Assembly: GCF_002879855.1 (NCBI RefSeq) | Contig: NZ_PNYB01000015.1 | Coordinates: 86,628-150,627, forward strand | Length of the DNA: 64,000 bases | Direction of reading: 5' to 3' | Source of the DNA: Trinickia soli | GTDB taxonomy: Bacteria; Pseudomonadota; Gammaproteobacteria; Burkholderiales; Burkholderiaceae | Shown here: positions 23,515 to 32,412 of the stretch, in pieces | How the letters are laid out: each line of letters opens with the position of its first letter | Numbering within the stretch: the stretch's first letter is position 1 | Notes under the pieces: model-generated | Databases searched by the model: none | What the model was told of the DNA's origin: nothing | Seen by the model: only the letters and a program-made list of their open reading frames with translations | Program-made: the position numbers and the translations under genes

Positions 23515-26193
23515 TCACTGCCGGCGTTCGATGAGGCACCGAAACGCACCGTCAGTGAGTCGCAGCACAATTCGCGCGCCGTTGGTTTGATGGTCAGGCT
23601 CCGATAAGACGGCACAGGCAATTTCAGGCACCAGCGCCTCGGCGATCACCGCGTCGACGAGACGCGCGCCGCCCTCGCCATGCGCGCACCGCTCGGTAAC
23701 AGCCGCGATCACGGCATCGTCGTATTCGAGCGTCGAAGCGTGATGCGCCAGCACCTGATCGCGCGTGCGCCCCAGTTGCGTTTCCACAATCGACCGTAGC
23801 GATGCATTCGATAACGGAAAATACGGAACCGTCGTCATGCGCGCGAGCAAGGCAGCCGGAAAAACGGTCAGGAGTCTTTCTCGCAATGGAGCTCGCGCCA
23901 ACTCGTACGCCGCTTCGGCATCACCGCCCGCCTCGTTCCAGGCTTGCGTCACGCACTCGCAGCCGACATTCGTGGTGAGCAGCACCACCGTATTGCGAAA
24001 ATCGATCATGCGCCCCTGCCCGTCCTCCATCACACCCTTGTCGAAGACCTGATAGAACAGCGCGTGAACGTCGCGATGCGCCTTGTCGATCTCATCGAGC
24101 AAAAGCACGCAATAGGGCTTGCGACGTACCGCTTCGGTCAATGCACCGCCCTCGCCGTAGCCCACATAGCCGGGCGGCGCGCCCTTGAGCGTCGACACGG
24201 TGTGACCTTCCTGAAACTCGCTCATGTGGAACACAAGCAGATTTCGCTCGCCGCCGTACAGCGAGTCGGCCAGCGCTCGTGCCGTTTCGGTCTTACCGAC
24301 GCCCGAGGGCCCGGCCAATAAGAAAACGCCGAGCGGCCGCCCGGGCCGTTGCAGCCCCGCGCGTGCCGATTGCATGCGTCGGGCGATGCGGCGAGTCGCC
24401 TGTGGCTGGCCGACGATGTCGGCGTCGAGCCGCCCTGCCAACCCAAGCACGCCTTCGAGTTCGTCGCGCAACATGCGGCGCACGGGAACGCCCGTCCATT
24501 CCTGCACCACGGCAGCCACCGCCTCGCGGTCCACGTTTGCGGCGACGAACGGGGTTTCGCCTTGCCGATCGTTCAATTCGCGCTCCAGCCGCGCAAGTTC
24601 GGCTCGTCGCCCGTCGCCGTCACCCCGCTGCGCCTGCGCCGACGCCGACTCACAATTGAATCGGGCGTCGTCGCAGATTTCATTGCGCAACGTAAGCACA
24701 GCGTCGACTCGACACACCTGCTCGCGCCAAAGCGCTTCAAGGGCCGCCGCATGCGCCCGCGCGCCCGCGAGCGTCTCGTCGACGCGCCGGACCTGCGTCG
24801 GCTCACAACGCCCGATCGCATGCTCGCGTAGGGCGGCAGTGCGCTGCGCGGCAAGCGTCGCGACCCGTTCCTGCGCCCGATCGAGCTCGGGCGGTGCCGT
24901 ATGGCGACTGGCCGCGACGCGCGCGCAGACGGTATCGAGCAGGCTGACGGCCTTGTCGGGCAATTGACGGTCGTTGATGTACCGATGGCTGAGCGCAACC
25001 GCGGCGTGCAGCGCTTCATCGAGCACCTGCACCCCGTGGTGGGCTTCCATGGTAGGGGCGATTGCGCGCAACATAGCCAACGCCCGTTCCTGATCGGGCT
25101 CGTCGACCGCAACCGTCTGAAAGCGCCGTGTGAGCGCCGGGTCTTTCTCGACGTGCCGCTTGTACTCGCTCCACGTCGTCGCGGCAATCGTGCGCAATGT
25201 GCCGCGTGCAAGCGCCGGCTTGAGCAGGTTCGCGGCATCGCCGGTGCCGGCCGCGCCGCCTGCACCCATGAGCGTATGCGCTTCGTCGATGAACAAAATC
25301 ACCGGCCGATGCGCCGCCTGCACTTGCTCGACAAGCTTACGCAACCGCGCCTCGAATTCGCCCTTCGCCGCGGCGCCCGCTTGCAGCAAGCCGATATCGA
25401 GCACGCGCACGCAAACGTCGCGCAACGGTGCAGGCACCTTGCCCTCGACAATACGCTGTGCGAGCCCCTCGACGACGGCGGTCTTGCCGACCCCTGCATC
25501 ACCGGTCAACAGCGGATTGTTTTGGCGCCGCCTGAGCAGAATGTCGATGACCCGACGAATTTCGCCGTGACGGCCGACGATCGGATCGAGCTTGCCCTCG
25601 CGGGCCAACGCGGTGAGATCGACTGTGTAGCGTGCGAGTGCGTCGCTGGCGAAGTCGACCGTTTCATCCTCGCCCGGCGCGCGCGCCGGCCGCTGCCGGT
25701 CCGCCGATGGGCCGCCCTCCGGGGACTCGACGGCGATGGCATCAAAGGCACGTGCGCACAAGGCTTCATCGACCGTCCGCAACGACGGCACGCAGGCAAT
25801 CAGCGCGCGTCTGAGCGCTGGCGCCGCGACGATGCCGATCAGCAGATGCCCCGTTCGCACCTGCTGCACGCCATATATCAGCGACGCGTAAGTCCAGCCG
25901 CGCTCGGCTGCTTCGAGCACGTCAGCCGACAAATCGATCGGCTGCCCGTCGCAACACGATAGTCGCGCCAATGCGTCGCTCGATTCGCGCACAAGCAGAC
26001 TGACGTCGGTCCCAAGATGACAGGCGATTCGATGCAGATCGGAATCGTCATGCCGCAAAATTTGATGCAGCCAGTGCGCCAGCTCGACGCGAGCATGGCC
26101 GCGCAACCGGCCAAGCGTGACACTGCCTTCGATCGCCCTATAGGCGATGGGGCTCAGCTTGCCGAACAATACGGCACGAGTCAGTTCTGCCAT
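23515..26193 (-). CDS. tssH: T6SS sheath-disassembly ATPase ClpV (TssH)
   Basis: An 892-aa AAA+ ATPase with an N-domain (residues 1-150) and two ATPase domains. The first Walker A GDAGVGKT is at residues 231-238 and the second (LLAGPSGVGKTETARAL) is in the C-terminal half. The D2 part has the ClpB-type SEFQEGHTVSTLKGAPPGYV. The shorter middle region is normal for ClpV. It takes apart contracted TssB-TssC sheaths. The start at 26193 lies inside the end of tssG, an overlap of 56 nt. Confidence 0.96.
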   Translation of the reverse strand: MAELTRAVLFGKLSPIAYRAIEGSVTLGRLRGHARVELAHWLHQILRHDDSDLHRIACHLGTDVSLLVRESSDALARLSCCDGQPIDLSADVLEAAERGWTYASLIYGVQQVRTGHLLIGIVAAPALRRALIACVPSLRTVDEALCARAFDAIAVESPEGGPSADRQRPARAPGEDETVDFASDALARYTVDLTALAREGKLDPIVGRHGEIRRVIDILLRRRQNNPLLTGDAGVGKTAVVEGLAQRIVEGKVPAPLRDVCVRVLDIGLLQAGAAAKGEFEARLRKLVEQVQAAHRPVILFIDEAHTLMGAGGAAGTGDAANLLKPALARGTLRTIAATTWSEYKRHVEKDPALTRRFQTVAVDEPDQERALAMLRAIAPTMEAHHGVQVLDEALHAAVALSHRYINDRQLPDKAVSLLDTVCARVAASRHTAPPELDRAQERVATLAAQRTAALREHAIGRCEPTQVRRVDETLAGARAHAAALEALWREQVCRVDAVLTLRNEICDDARFNCESASAQAQRGDGDGRRAELARLERELNDRQGETPFVAANVDREAVAAVVQEWTGVPVRRMLRDELEGVLGLAGRLDADIVGQPQATRRIARRMQSARAGLQRPGRPLGVFLLAGPSGVGKTETARALADSLYGGERNLLVFHMSEFQEGHTVSTLKGAPPGYVGYGEGGALTEAVRRKPYCVLLLDEIDKAHRDVHALFYQVFDKGVMEDGQGRMIDFRNTVVLLTTNVGCECVTQAWNEAGGDAEAAYELARAPLRERLLTVFPAALLARMTTVPYFPLSNASLRSIVETQLGRTRDQVLAHHASTLEYDDAVIAAVTERCAHGEGGARLVDAVIAEALVPEIACAVLSEPDHQTNGARIVLRLTDGAFRCLIERRQ

Positions 26194-27223
26194 GAAGGTC
26201 GATCCTTGCCTGGTTATCCTCGATACACTGCGCCGGCCGGCAAAAGCGAAGCACGGGGCGCTCATGCGATTTATTCGTCGACCCAAGCCACGTGCTGCGT
26301 GCGAGGCGCGACTTCACACCCAGCCGCATCGGGGGAGCGGCGGCGGGCTTCAGCCGCAACTCGACCTCGACATCGAGCGTGGTTCCGACGTAAAGCGCCA
26401 CCCAGGCGACGATGCGGCTAAAGCCCCTCGTGCCTGGCAGCAAGCGCTCGCTTTGCACCGCGTCGAGCGGCCCGAAGACGATGCGAAATTTTTGTTGCCG
26501 ATCCCAGATTCGCCGCCCCAGGACGTACCCTTCGCCGAGGCTGCCGCGCCCGCGCGCACCTAAACGCACGCCCGCCTCGTCCGGCGCCGGCAGCCATTGC
26601 CCAATGAACGGTTCGATCGATACCGGCACCTCGCACGCACGCTCGAGCAGCGCGACGAGACCCGCGGCATGTCGGCGTCGATCGCCGAGCAGCCCGGCCG
26701 CACCGAGGCGCATGTCGTCGTCGATCGGACTCCCGGCCGACACACGGCCCTGCGCGAGCCCGCATAGACTGCCGACATAGCCAGCGAAACGATCGTCGTC
26801 GCGACGGCCGAGACCGATCACGGGTTGGCATGCTGCCCAGGCCCGGTAACGCACGCCTGACATGCGGTGATGAAACAGATCGAGAAATCGCTCGAACGCG
26901 CGATCGCCGTGCTGACGCGACCGCGCGCGGACATATTCCGTCAGGTGCAGCGGCATCGGCCCTTGCGGGCCGAGCAATCCGAAATCGAGTGCGACGCGCT
27001 CCGGCATCGAACCGTCCGCCGGCGCATACGACGTCACTTGCGCCGACGAAAACCGCAACTCGGGATCCTGCCCGAGACGAACCGGCTCCTGCGCGGGCCG
27101 CGCCGCCACGCCAAGGCGCGCTTTGTCCGGGTTCGCACATTCGATCAGCCGCAGCAATTGAAAGGCCTCGAATTGCCGCGCTTCGCGGCTTAAACGGGCG
27201 GCGAGCGTCAAAGCATCTCGCAT
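26138..27223 (-). CDS. tssG: T6SS baseplate protein TssG
   Basis: A 361-aa protein of the TssG family: RDALTLAARLSREARQFEAF at the start, PERVALDFGLLGPQGPMPLH in the first third and RRIWDRQQKFRIVFGPL later. It forms the wedge with TssF, TssE and TssK. The ATG at 27223 overlaps the tssF end by 16 nt. After the family's usual Trp-Leu-Gly end the frame continues about 45 residues across the clpV start; this Arg/Cys-rich tail is unlike the family and may be a read-on end. Confidence 0.93.
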   Translation of the reverse strand: MRDALTLAARLSREARQFEAFQLLRLIECANPDKARLGVAARPAQEPVRLGQDPELRFSSAQVTSYAPADGSMPERVALDFGLLGPQGPMPLHLTEYVRARSRQHGDRAFERFLDLFHHRMSGVRYRAWAACQPVIGLGRRDDDRFAGYVGSLCGLAQGRVSAGSPIDDDMRLGAAGLLGDRRRHAAGLVALLERACEVPVSIEPFIGQWLPAPDEAGVRLGARGRGSLGEGYVLGRRIWDRQQKFRIVFGPLDAVQSERLLPGTRGFSRIVAWVALYVGTTLDVEVELRLKPAAAPPMRLGVKSRLARSTWLGSTNKSHERPVLRFCRPAQCIEDNQARIDLHGRTDSCRIVRQAEPHRL

Positions 27224-29109
27224 CGCCCCGCCCTCGCCGCATATCGCATGACCTCGCCTTGCCCGGTCGTGCGCACGACTGTTTCTGCGAACTGATTGAT
27301 CGGCATGTATTCGGCAAGCGCTACCGCCAGCACGGCGCCGAACACCGACGCGCCTGCGCCCGCCCACGCTGCGTCGTCGAAGGTCAGGCTGATTTCGAGA
27401 CCGCGGCCGAAGCAAACGGGGCCCGGCAGCGGCAGGCGTCGTGTAATCGCGCGCGCACTCGCCTGTCGCAATTGCGCAATCCGATGCTGTCCGATGTGCT
27501 CGCCTGCCGGGCATAGCGCGGACAGCCACTGTCGCAACGGCTGCGCGTCGTATGAGGGCGATCCACCTCGGTCTTGCGCCCCGGCTCGCTCGATCAAGGG
27601 CAATCGGCTCGTCGATAGCGTATCGAGCAAGCGCCACAAGAGCGAGCCCTCTGCGAGCGCCGGCCGCGGCGCACTCGGCCCTGCCACGCACCTTATCCGC
27701 TCGATCGCCGGCAAGTCGGTGCGCCCCGTGAAATCGGTCGATCCCGTGCCGATCGGCATCGACAACGGCAAGTGCCGGTTCGTGCACAGCGTATCGATGC
27801 CAAGCTGTTGCAATTGCGCCGAATAGGGCGCTTCCGACGGATCGACGAGTGCGACGAAGACTTCGGTGCCCAGGTAGCGCGAACGCGCCCCCAGCGCACG
27901 CTCAGACGCCGAAAGCAGCCGCGGCGACCGCCGCGCCTGAAAATAGGCGCGGCTGCCGTCGGCTCGGCCTGGATCGCGGGCACGATAGAACGCCGAGAAA
28001 CGCTGAGGCTGCGTGCGTCCCGTCAAATAGCCGTCGACTCCTTCGATGCCGAATACCTCGAAATCGATCGGTCGCGTTCGCTCGACGACCACATGATGTT
28101 CGAACTTCCGATCGTCGACGGCGATGCGGTCGGTGCGTCGCGCAAACAGATTGATCGCAGGCGTGCAGTGCAGCGCGAAGTTCGCCTCGTCGACACATCG
28201 CAGTAACGTCTCGTCCCGCTCATCGAGCAGCAACACGATCTCGAATGTGCGGGAGCCGTCCCACGGCACCTGTTGCAGGCCCGACAGTTCGACGAACGAG
28301 AAGCGCTCGGGAAACGCGAAATACTCGCGCAGCAGGCGGCAACCGCGAAAAGTGGACCCCGACAAAGGCAGCAATGCCTCGGCGTCGTCAAAGCCCTGCC
28401 CCCTCACGCAGCGCGCGGGCAAAGGCACGTAGCGCACGCCCTTGCCTTCTCCCAATCGAACATAGCCGCCGCAGACGCGCCCGGTCAGTTGCAGGTAGAG
28501 CCGCTGCGCCAATCCCTCCGCGCCGCGCAAAAAGAGCGATAAACGATCGAGCGCGCGCCGCTCGGCTTGCGCGCCGGCCGACCATTCGAAGCTCAGGCTC
28601 ACGGTCGCTTTGTGCGCACCCGATAGATTGGCGCCGATGCCGGCCGGCAGGCAATCGAACGCACGATAACGTGCTTGCACGAGACGAAGCGGCAACAGTT
28701 GCACAGTCTGGGCCGTCCGATATTCGCAGCGTGTCGTGCCGTCGCGGCCAAGCTGGCTCATCAGGGCGGTTCCCCGCTGCACCGTCACGCCGCGCGAGAG
28801 CGCGGGATGCGTCACATCCGGTTCGAACTGCACGACGGCCATCGACGGCGTCGGCGCCAGTAGCCCCGGATAGAGCATTTCAGCCAGATGCTGCGTGAAC
28901 CGCGGGAACTGCGCGTCGATTTCCATGCGCACGCGTGCGGCCAGAAAACTGAAACCCTCCAACAATCTCTCGACGTACGGATCGGCGCACTCCATCCCGT
29001 CCATCCCCAAGCGCGCCGCGACCTTCGGAAATTCCGCCGAGAATTGCGCACCCGCTTCGCGCAGATGTCGCAGCTCGTCCTCGTAGTAGGCGAACAGGGT
29101 GTCGTTCAT
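27208..29109 (-). CDS. tssF: T6SS baseplate protein TssF
   Basis: A 633-aa protein with the typical opening MNDTLFAYYEDELRHLREAG and the segment RFTQHLAEMLYPGLLAPTPS; normal length is about 600. Two TssF per wedge interlock with TssG. The start overlaps the tssE stop as ATGA. No domain is missing. Confidence 0.96.
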   Translation of the reverse strand: MNDTLFAYYEDELRHLREAGAQFSAEFPKVAARLGMDGMECADPYVERLLEGFSFLAARVRMEIDAQFPRFTQHLAEMLYPGLLAPTPSMAVVQFEPDVTHPALSRGVTVQRGTALMSQLGRDGTTRCEYRTAQTVQLLPLRLVQARYRAFDCLPAGIGANLSGAHKATVSLSFEWSAGAQAERRALDRLSLFLRGAEGLAQRLYLQLTGRVCGGYVRLGEGKGVRYVPLPARCVRGQGFDDAEALLPLSGSTFRGCRLLREYFAFPERFSFVELSGLQQVPWDGSRTFEIVLLLDERDETLLRCVDEANFALHCTPAINLFARRTDRIAVDDRKFEHHVVVERTRPIDFEVFGIEGVDGYLTGRTQPQRFSAFYRARDPGRADGSRAYFQARRSPRLLSASERALGARSRYLGTEVFVALVDPSEAPYSAQLQQLGIDTLCTNRHLPLSMPIGTGSTDFTGRTDLPAIERIRCVAGPSAPRPALAEGSLLWRLLDTLSTSRLPLIERAGAQDRGGSPSYDAQPLRQWLSALCPAGEHIGQHRIAQLRQASARAITRRLPLPGPVCFGRGLEISLTFDDAAWAGAGASVFGAVLAVALAEYMPINQFAETVVRTTGQGEVMRYAARAGRCEML

Positions 29110-29633
29110 TGCGGAATCGCCCGCGATGCAGGAGACACGTCGTCGACGAGCCGCGCCTCGCCGGATTCGAGATCGAGTTCGGTCTTGAAACACAGCCGCT
29201 CCGGAAACGGCCGCCCCCACAGTTCGCCTTCGACGAGAAACGCGACGGACGTACGGGCCGCTACGCCCTGTGCGCGCAACGGCGTCACGCGCAGCGTCGC
29301 CGCTGCGATACGCGACTCGAAGCGAACGATGCTGCGCTCGATCTCGCGCGCCAACGCGACGTCGTCGAGGCTCGACAGCACCCGGCCCGTCAGGTCGCGC
29401 AGCCCGTAGTTCAGGACCGACGCTTCGGCCAGCGGATGTCCAGCAAGGGATGCGCAGCCATACAGCGCATGGGCGTTGAGCAGGTTCGAGACATCGCGCA
29501 AGACGCTCGCCCGCAATTGCTTCATCGAAATCACGCGATGCGCTCGCGGCTCCGTACGCTCATGGGGCGCATCGTCCGACAAGCGGTCGAGCAGCGCGGG
29601 TTGCAGCCTATCCAGGGTCGTGAGTTCTGCCAT
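29106..29633 (-). CDS. tssE: T6SS baseplate protein TssE (gp25-like)
   Basis: A 175-aa protein of the gp25 family. The conserved core is VLNYGLRDLTGRVLSSLDD followed by EIERSIVRFESRIAAATLRV, holding the E-R-x-I-x-R-x-E-P/S-type motif that initiates sheath assembly. It overlaps tssF by 4 nt and follows hcp after a 76-nt gap containing a hairpin. Confidence 0.94.
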   Translation of the reverse strand: MAELTTLDRLQPALLDRLSDDAPHERTEPRAHRVISMKQLRASVLRDVSNLLNAHALYGCASLAGHPLAEASVLNYGLRDLTGRVLSSLDDVALAREIERSIVRFESRIAAATLRVTPLRAQGVAARTSVAFLVEGELWGRPFPERLCFKTELDLESGEARLVDDVSPASRAIPQ

Positions 29634-29667
29634 AACGTATCAACGAAGACGATCTTTGGACGGATGA

Positions 29668-29697
29668 GCCCGGTGTAGCGTCATGCCGCCACCGGGC
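29668..29697 (-). terminator. GC-rich hairpin after hcp
   Basis: On the minus strand GCCCGGTG, a 14-nt loop and CACCGGGC, a perfect 8-bp stem starting 12 nt after the hcp stop. No T-run follows, so it is more likely a partial terminator or a 3' stabiliser of hcp mRNA, within the operon. Confidence 0.5.
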
Positions 29698-29709
29698 CTT
29701 GCGCTTCCA

Positions 29710-30192
29710 TCAGGACACCTGCTTCTTCATCACATCGAAGCCGGTCTTCCCTTTCGACACGAGTGCGCCGGTCGCCGTGTTTTGCGAAAAGTATTCGCGC
29801 TCGATCTTCTCGAACGTGAACTCCATATGCTCGTTCGTTCCCTCTGCGTGATAGCTGTGAATGCGCGCGTTCGTCAGCGTGACGACGACAAACGGCTTCG
29901 GCGTCTTCTCGCCGTCGGCCTTGTAGTCCTTCAGCGTCACAGTGGCGATGGGCTTGCCGCTATAGAACTGCGCCTCGATCTTCGGCGTCGAGCCGCAGAC
30001 GACCTTGTTGACGCTCAACGGCGAAATGTACGCAGCGCCGCTGCCCGACAAGCCCGGCCCGCGCCCTTCCATGGGAATCGCCGCGTCGAACGAAAAGCTC
30101 AGCACGTCCATCTCGCCCTTTGCGCCTTCGACTTGCGATTCGCCGTCGATGCCCGTCATCTTCATCGTCTTTACGATATTGTCGTAGCTCAT
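29710..30192 (-). CDS. hcp: T6SS inner tube protein Hcp (TssD)
   Basis: A 160-aa Hcp protein with all-beta character, ending in VMKKQVS. The segments FSFDAAIPMEGRGPGLSGSG and YSGKPIATVTLKDYKADGEK fit the Hcp1 fold. Hexameric rings stack into the tube inside the sheath. AAGGAG lies 5 nt before the ATG, the strongest ribosome site of the T6SS operon, in line with the high Hcp demand. There is no C-terminal toxin extension. Confidence 0.97.
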   Translation of the reverse strand: MSYDNIVKTMKMTGIDGESQVEGAKGEMDVLSFSFDAAIPMEGRGPGLSGSGAAYISPLSVNKVVCGSTPKIEAQFYSGKPIATVTLKDYKADGEKTPKPFVVVTLTNARIHSYHAEGTNEHMEFTFEKIEREYFSQNTATGALVSKGKTGFDVMKKQVS

Positions 30193-30239
30193 CAGTACTC
30201 CTTATCAATTGTTAAACAGGCTGGTGCAGAACCCGGCGA

Positions 30240-31757
30240 TTACTGGCCCGCGACAGCTGGCAATTTGCTCACGAGCCGAAGCGAAACCGTCAAACCTTCG
30301 AGTTGATAATGAGGCCGGAGATAGAAGCGCGACGTGTAATAGCCGGGGCAACCTTCCACTTCTTCGACGACGACTGAGGCGTCGGCCAGCGGCTTGGTTG
30401 CCTTGGTCGTCTCCGACGAATGGCTCGGCATGCCGTCGACATAGGTCATCACCCATTGGTACAGCCACCGCTGCATGTCGTCTTTGTGCTTGAACGAGCC
30501 GATCTTGTCGCGCGCGATGCACTTCAAGTAGTGTGCAAAGCGACTACAGGCGAACAGGTAAGGCAGGCGCGCCGCAAGCGCGGCGTTCGCCGTCGCCTCC
30601 GGGTCATCGTATTCGGCGCTCTTGTGCAAAGATTGCGCGCCGATGAATGCCGCCATGCCCGTGTGCTTCATATGGACGAGCGGCAGAAAACCGGCCTTCG
30701 ACAGTTCGGCTTCACGGCGGTCGCTGATGCCGATCTCCGTCGGGCATTTCGTATCGACGCCGCCGTCGTCGGTCGGGAACACGTGCACCGGCAGCGTCTC
30801 TACCGCGCCGCCCGATTCGACGCCGCGAATCCGCGAGCACCAGCCGTATGCCTTGAACGACCGGTTGATGTTGACGGCCATCGCATAGGCCGCGTTCGCC
30901 CATGCGTAGCGATCGCTTTCGCCCTCGGCCGTATCCTCTTCGAAGGCGAACTCGTCCACGGGATTGCTTTTCGCGCCGTACGGTGCGCGCGCGAGGAAGC
31001 GCGGCAGCGCGAGACCGATGTAGCGGGAGTCCTCCGATTCGCGCAGCGCGCGCCATGCCGCATGTTCGGGCGTTTGGAATAGCTTGGCGATATCGCGCGG
31101 ATTGGCGAGCTCCTGCCACGACTCCATCAGCATGACGGCCGGTGAGGCGCCCGCGATGAACGGCGCGTGCGCAGCGGCGCAGATCTTCGCGATCTGGCCG
31201 AGCAGATCGACGTCGGGACCGCTGTTGTCGAAGTAGTAGTCGGCGACGATGGCCCCGTACGGATGCCCGCCGAACTGCCCATACTCCTCTTCGTACAACC
31301 TTTTGAACAATGGGCTTTGGTCCCACGCGGCGCCTTTGTACTTCTTCAGCGTCTTGTACAGTTCGGCCTTCGAGATGTTCATGACGCGCAGCTTGAGCTG
31401 TTCATCCGTTTCAGTATTGATGACCAGATAGTGCAGTCCGCGCCACGCGCTTTCGACATTGCGAAACTCCGCGCAATGCAGGATCGCGTTGATCTGTCCG
31501 GTCAGCTTTCGATCGATTGCGGCAACGAGCGCTTCGACGGTGCCCACCACATCGGAAGAAATGCAATCCGCATCCTGCAGCGCCTGTTCCGCGAGCGTTC
31601 GCACCGCATGCTCGACGGCCTCCTGCGCCTTGTCGGTTTTAGGCCTGAAAGCCTTATTCAATAAACTCGCGAAATCATCGGCGGCTGCGGTTTCGGACGC
31701 AACAGTGACGCTCTCTGCTGCGCGCGGCGTGTCGCGCTCCAGGCTCAACTCGGTCAT
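30240..31757 (-). CDS. tssC: T6SS sheath large subunit TssC
   Basis: A 505-aa TssC (VipB) protein. The signatures LHYLVINTETDEQLKLRVMN and FGGHPYGAIVADYYFDNSGP are present, with a C-terminal part ending VSLRLVSKLPAVAGQ. Polymerises with TssB to the contractile sheath. Normal length (about 495-505). Confidence 0.97.
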   Translation of the reverse strand: MTELSLERDTPRAAESVTVASETAAADDFASLLNKAFRPKTDKAQEAVEHAVRTLAEQALQDADCISSDVVGTVEALVAAIDRKLTGQINAILHCAEFRNVESAWRGLHYLVINTETDEQLKLRVMNISKAELYKTLKKYKGAAWDQSPLFKRLYEEEYGQFGGHPYGAIVADYYFDNSGPDVDLLGQIAKICAAAHAPFIAGASPAVMLMESWQELANPRDIAKLFQTPEHAAWRALRESEDSRYIGLALPRFLARAPYGAKSNPVDEFAFEEDTAEGESDRYAWANAAYAMAVNINRSFKAYGWCSRIRGVESGGAVETLPVHVFPTDDGGVDTKCPTEIGISDRREAELSKAGFLPLVHMKHTGMAAFIGAQSLHKSAEYDDPEATANAALAARLPYLFACSRFAHYLKCIARDKIGSFKHKDDMQRWLYQWVMTYVDGMPSHSSETTKATKPLADASVVVEEVEGCPGYYTSRFYLRPHYQLEGLTVSLRLVSKLPAVAGQ

Positions 31758-31813
31758 GATCAGGTGTCCTAAGTATTTTGGTTCGGATCGGATCGGCCAT
31801 GCGACGCCCTCCG

Positions 31814-32344
31814 CTACGGCGTCGCCTGCGCCGAATCCGCTTCATTGCCGCTCGACCGGGGCGCCGACACGAGCGTGCGCATCAGCGCGGGATCGGCAAG
31901 GACCTTCGCGATCAAATCTTCGGCCCCGGCTTTGCCATCCATATAAGTCAGCAGATTGGCCAGATGGCTGCGCGCTTCGAGCAGGCGGCGCAGCGGTTCG
32001 ATACGATGCGCAATGGCAGCCGGAGAAAAGTCGTCCATCGATTCGAACGTCAAATCGATGCCAAGCTGCCCCTCGCCCGTCAACGTGTTCGGTACCATCG
32101 CCGCCACGCGCGGCTTCATCGCCTTCAATCGCTCGTCGAAGTTGTCGCTGTCGATTTCGAGAAACTGGCGCTGGGCCACCGGCGGCGGCGCGTCGGCCGA
32201 CTGCCCCGACAGCTCGGCCATGACGCCCATGACGAACGGCAGGCTCACCTTCTTTTGCGCACCATAGACCTCCACGTCATATTCGATCTGCACGCGGGGC
32301 GCACGCGTGCGGCCCAGGAATTTCTGACTGCTTTCGTCGGTCAT
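31814..32344 (-). CDS. tssB: T6SS sheath small subunit TssB
   Basis: A 176-aa TssB (VipA) protein, opening TDESSQKFLGRTRAPRVQIE with the family core VSLPFVMGVMAELSGQS and FESMDDFSPAAIAHRIEPL. The ATG at 32344 has GGAG 9 nt upstream; an ATG five codons earlier lies on that ribosome site and is less likely. Confidence 0.96.
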   Translation of the reverse strand: MTDESSQKFLGRTRAPRVQIEYDVEVYGAQKKVSLPFVMGVMAELSGQSADAPPPVAQRQFLEIDSDNFDERLKAMKPRVAAMVPNTLTGEGQLGIDLTFESMDDFSPAAIAHRIEPLRRLLEARSHLANLLTYMDGKAGAEDLIAKVLADPALMRTLVSAPRSSGNEADSAQATP

Positions 32345-32412
32345 TGAAACGATCTCCATGCAACGTCGGTAAAACGAAAATGCGCAAAGGCGGAAATGCC
32401 GTGAGGCAGCGA

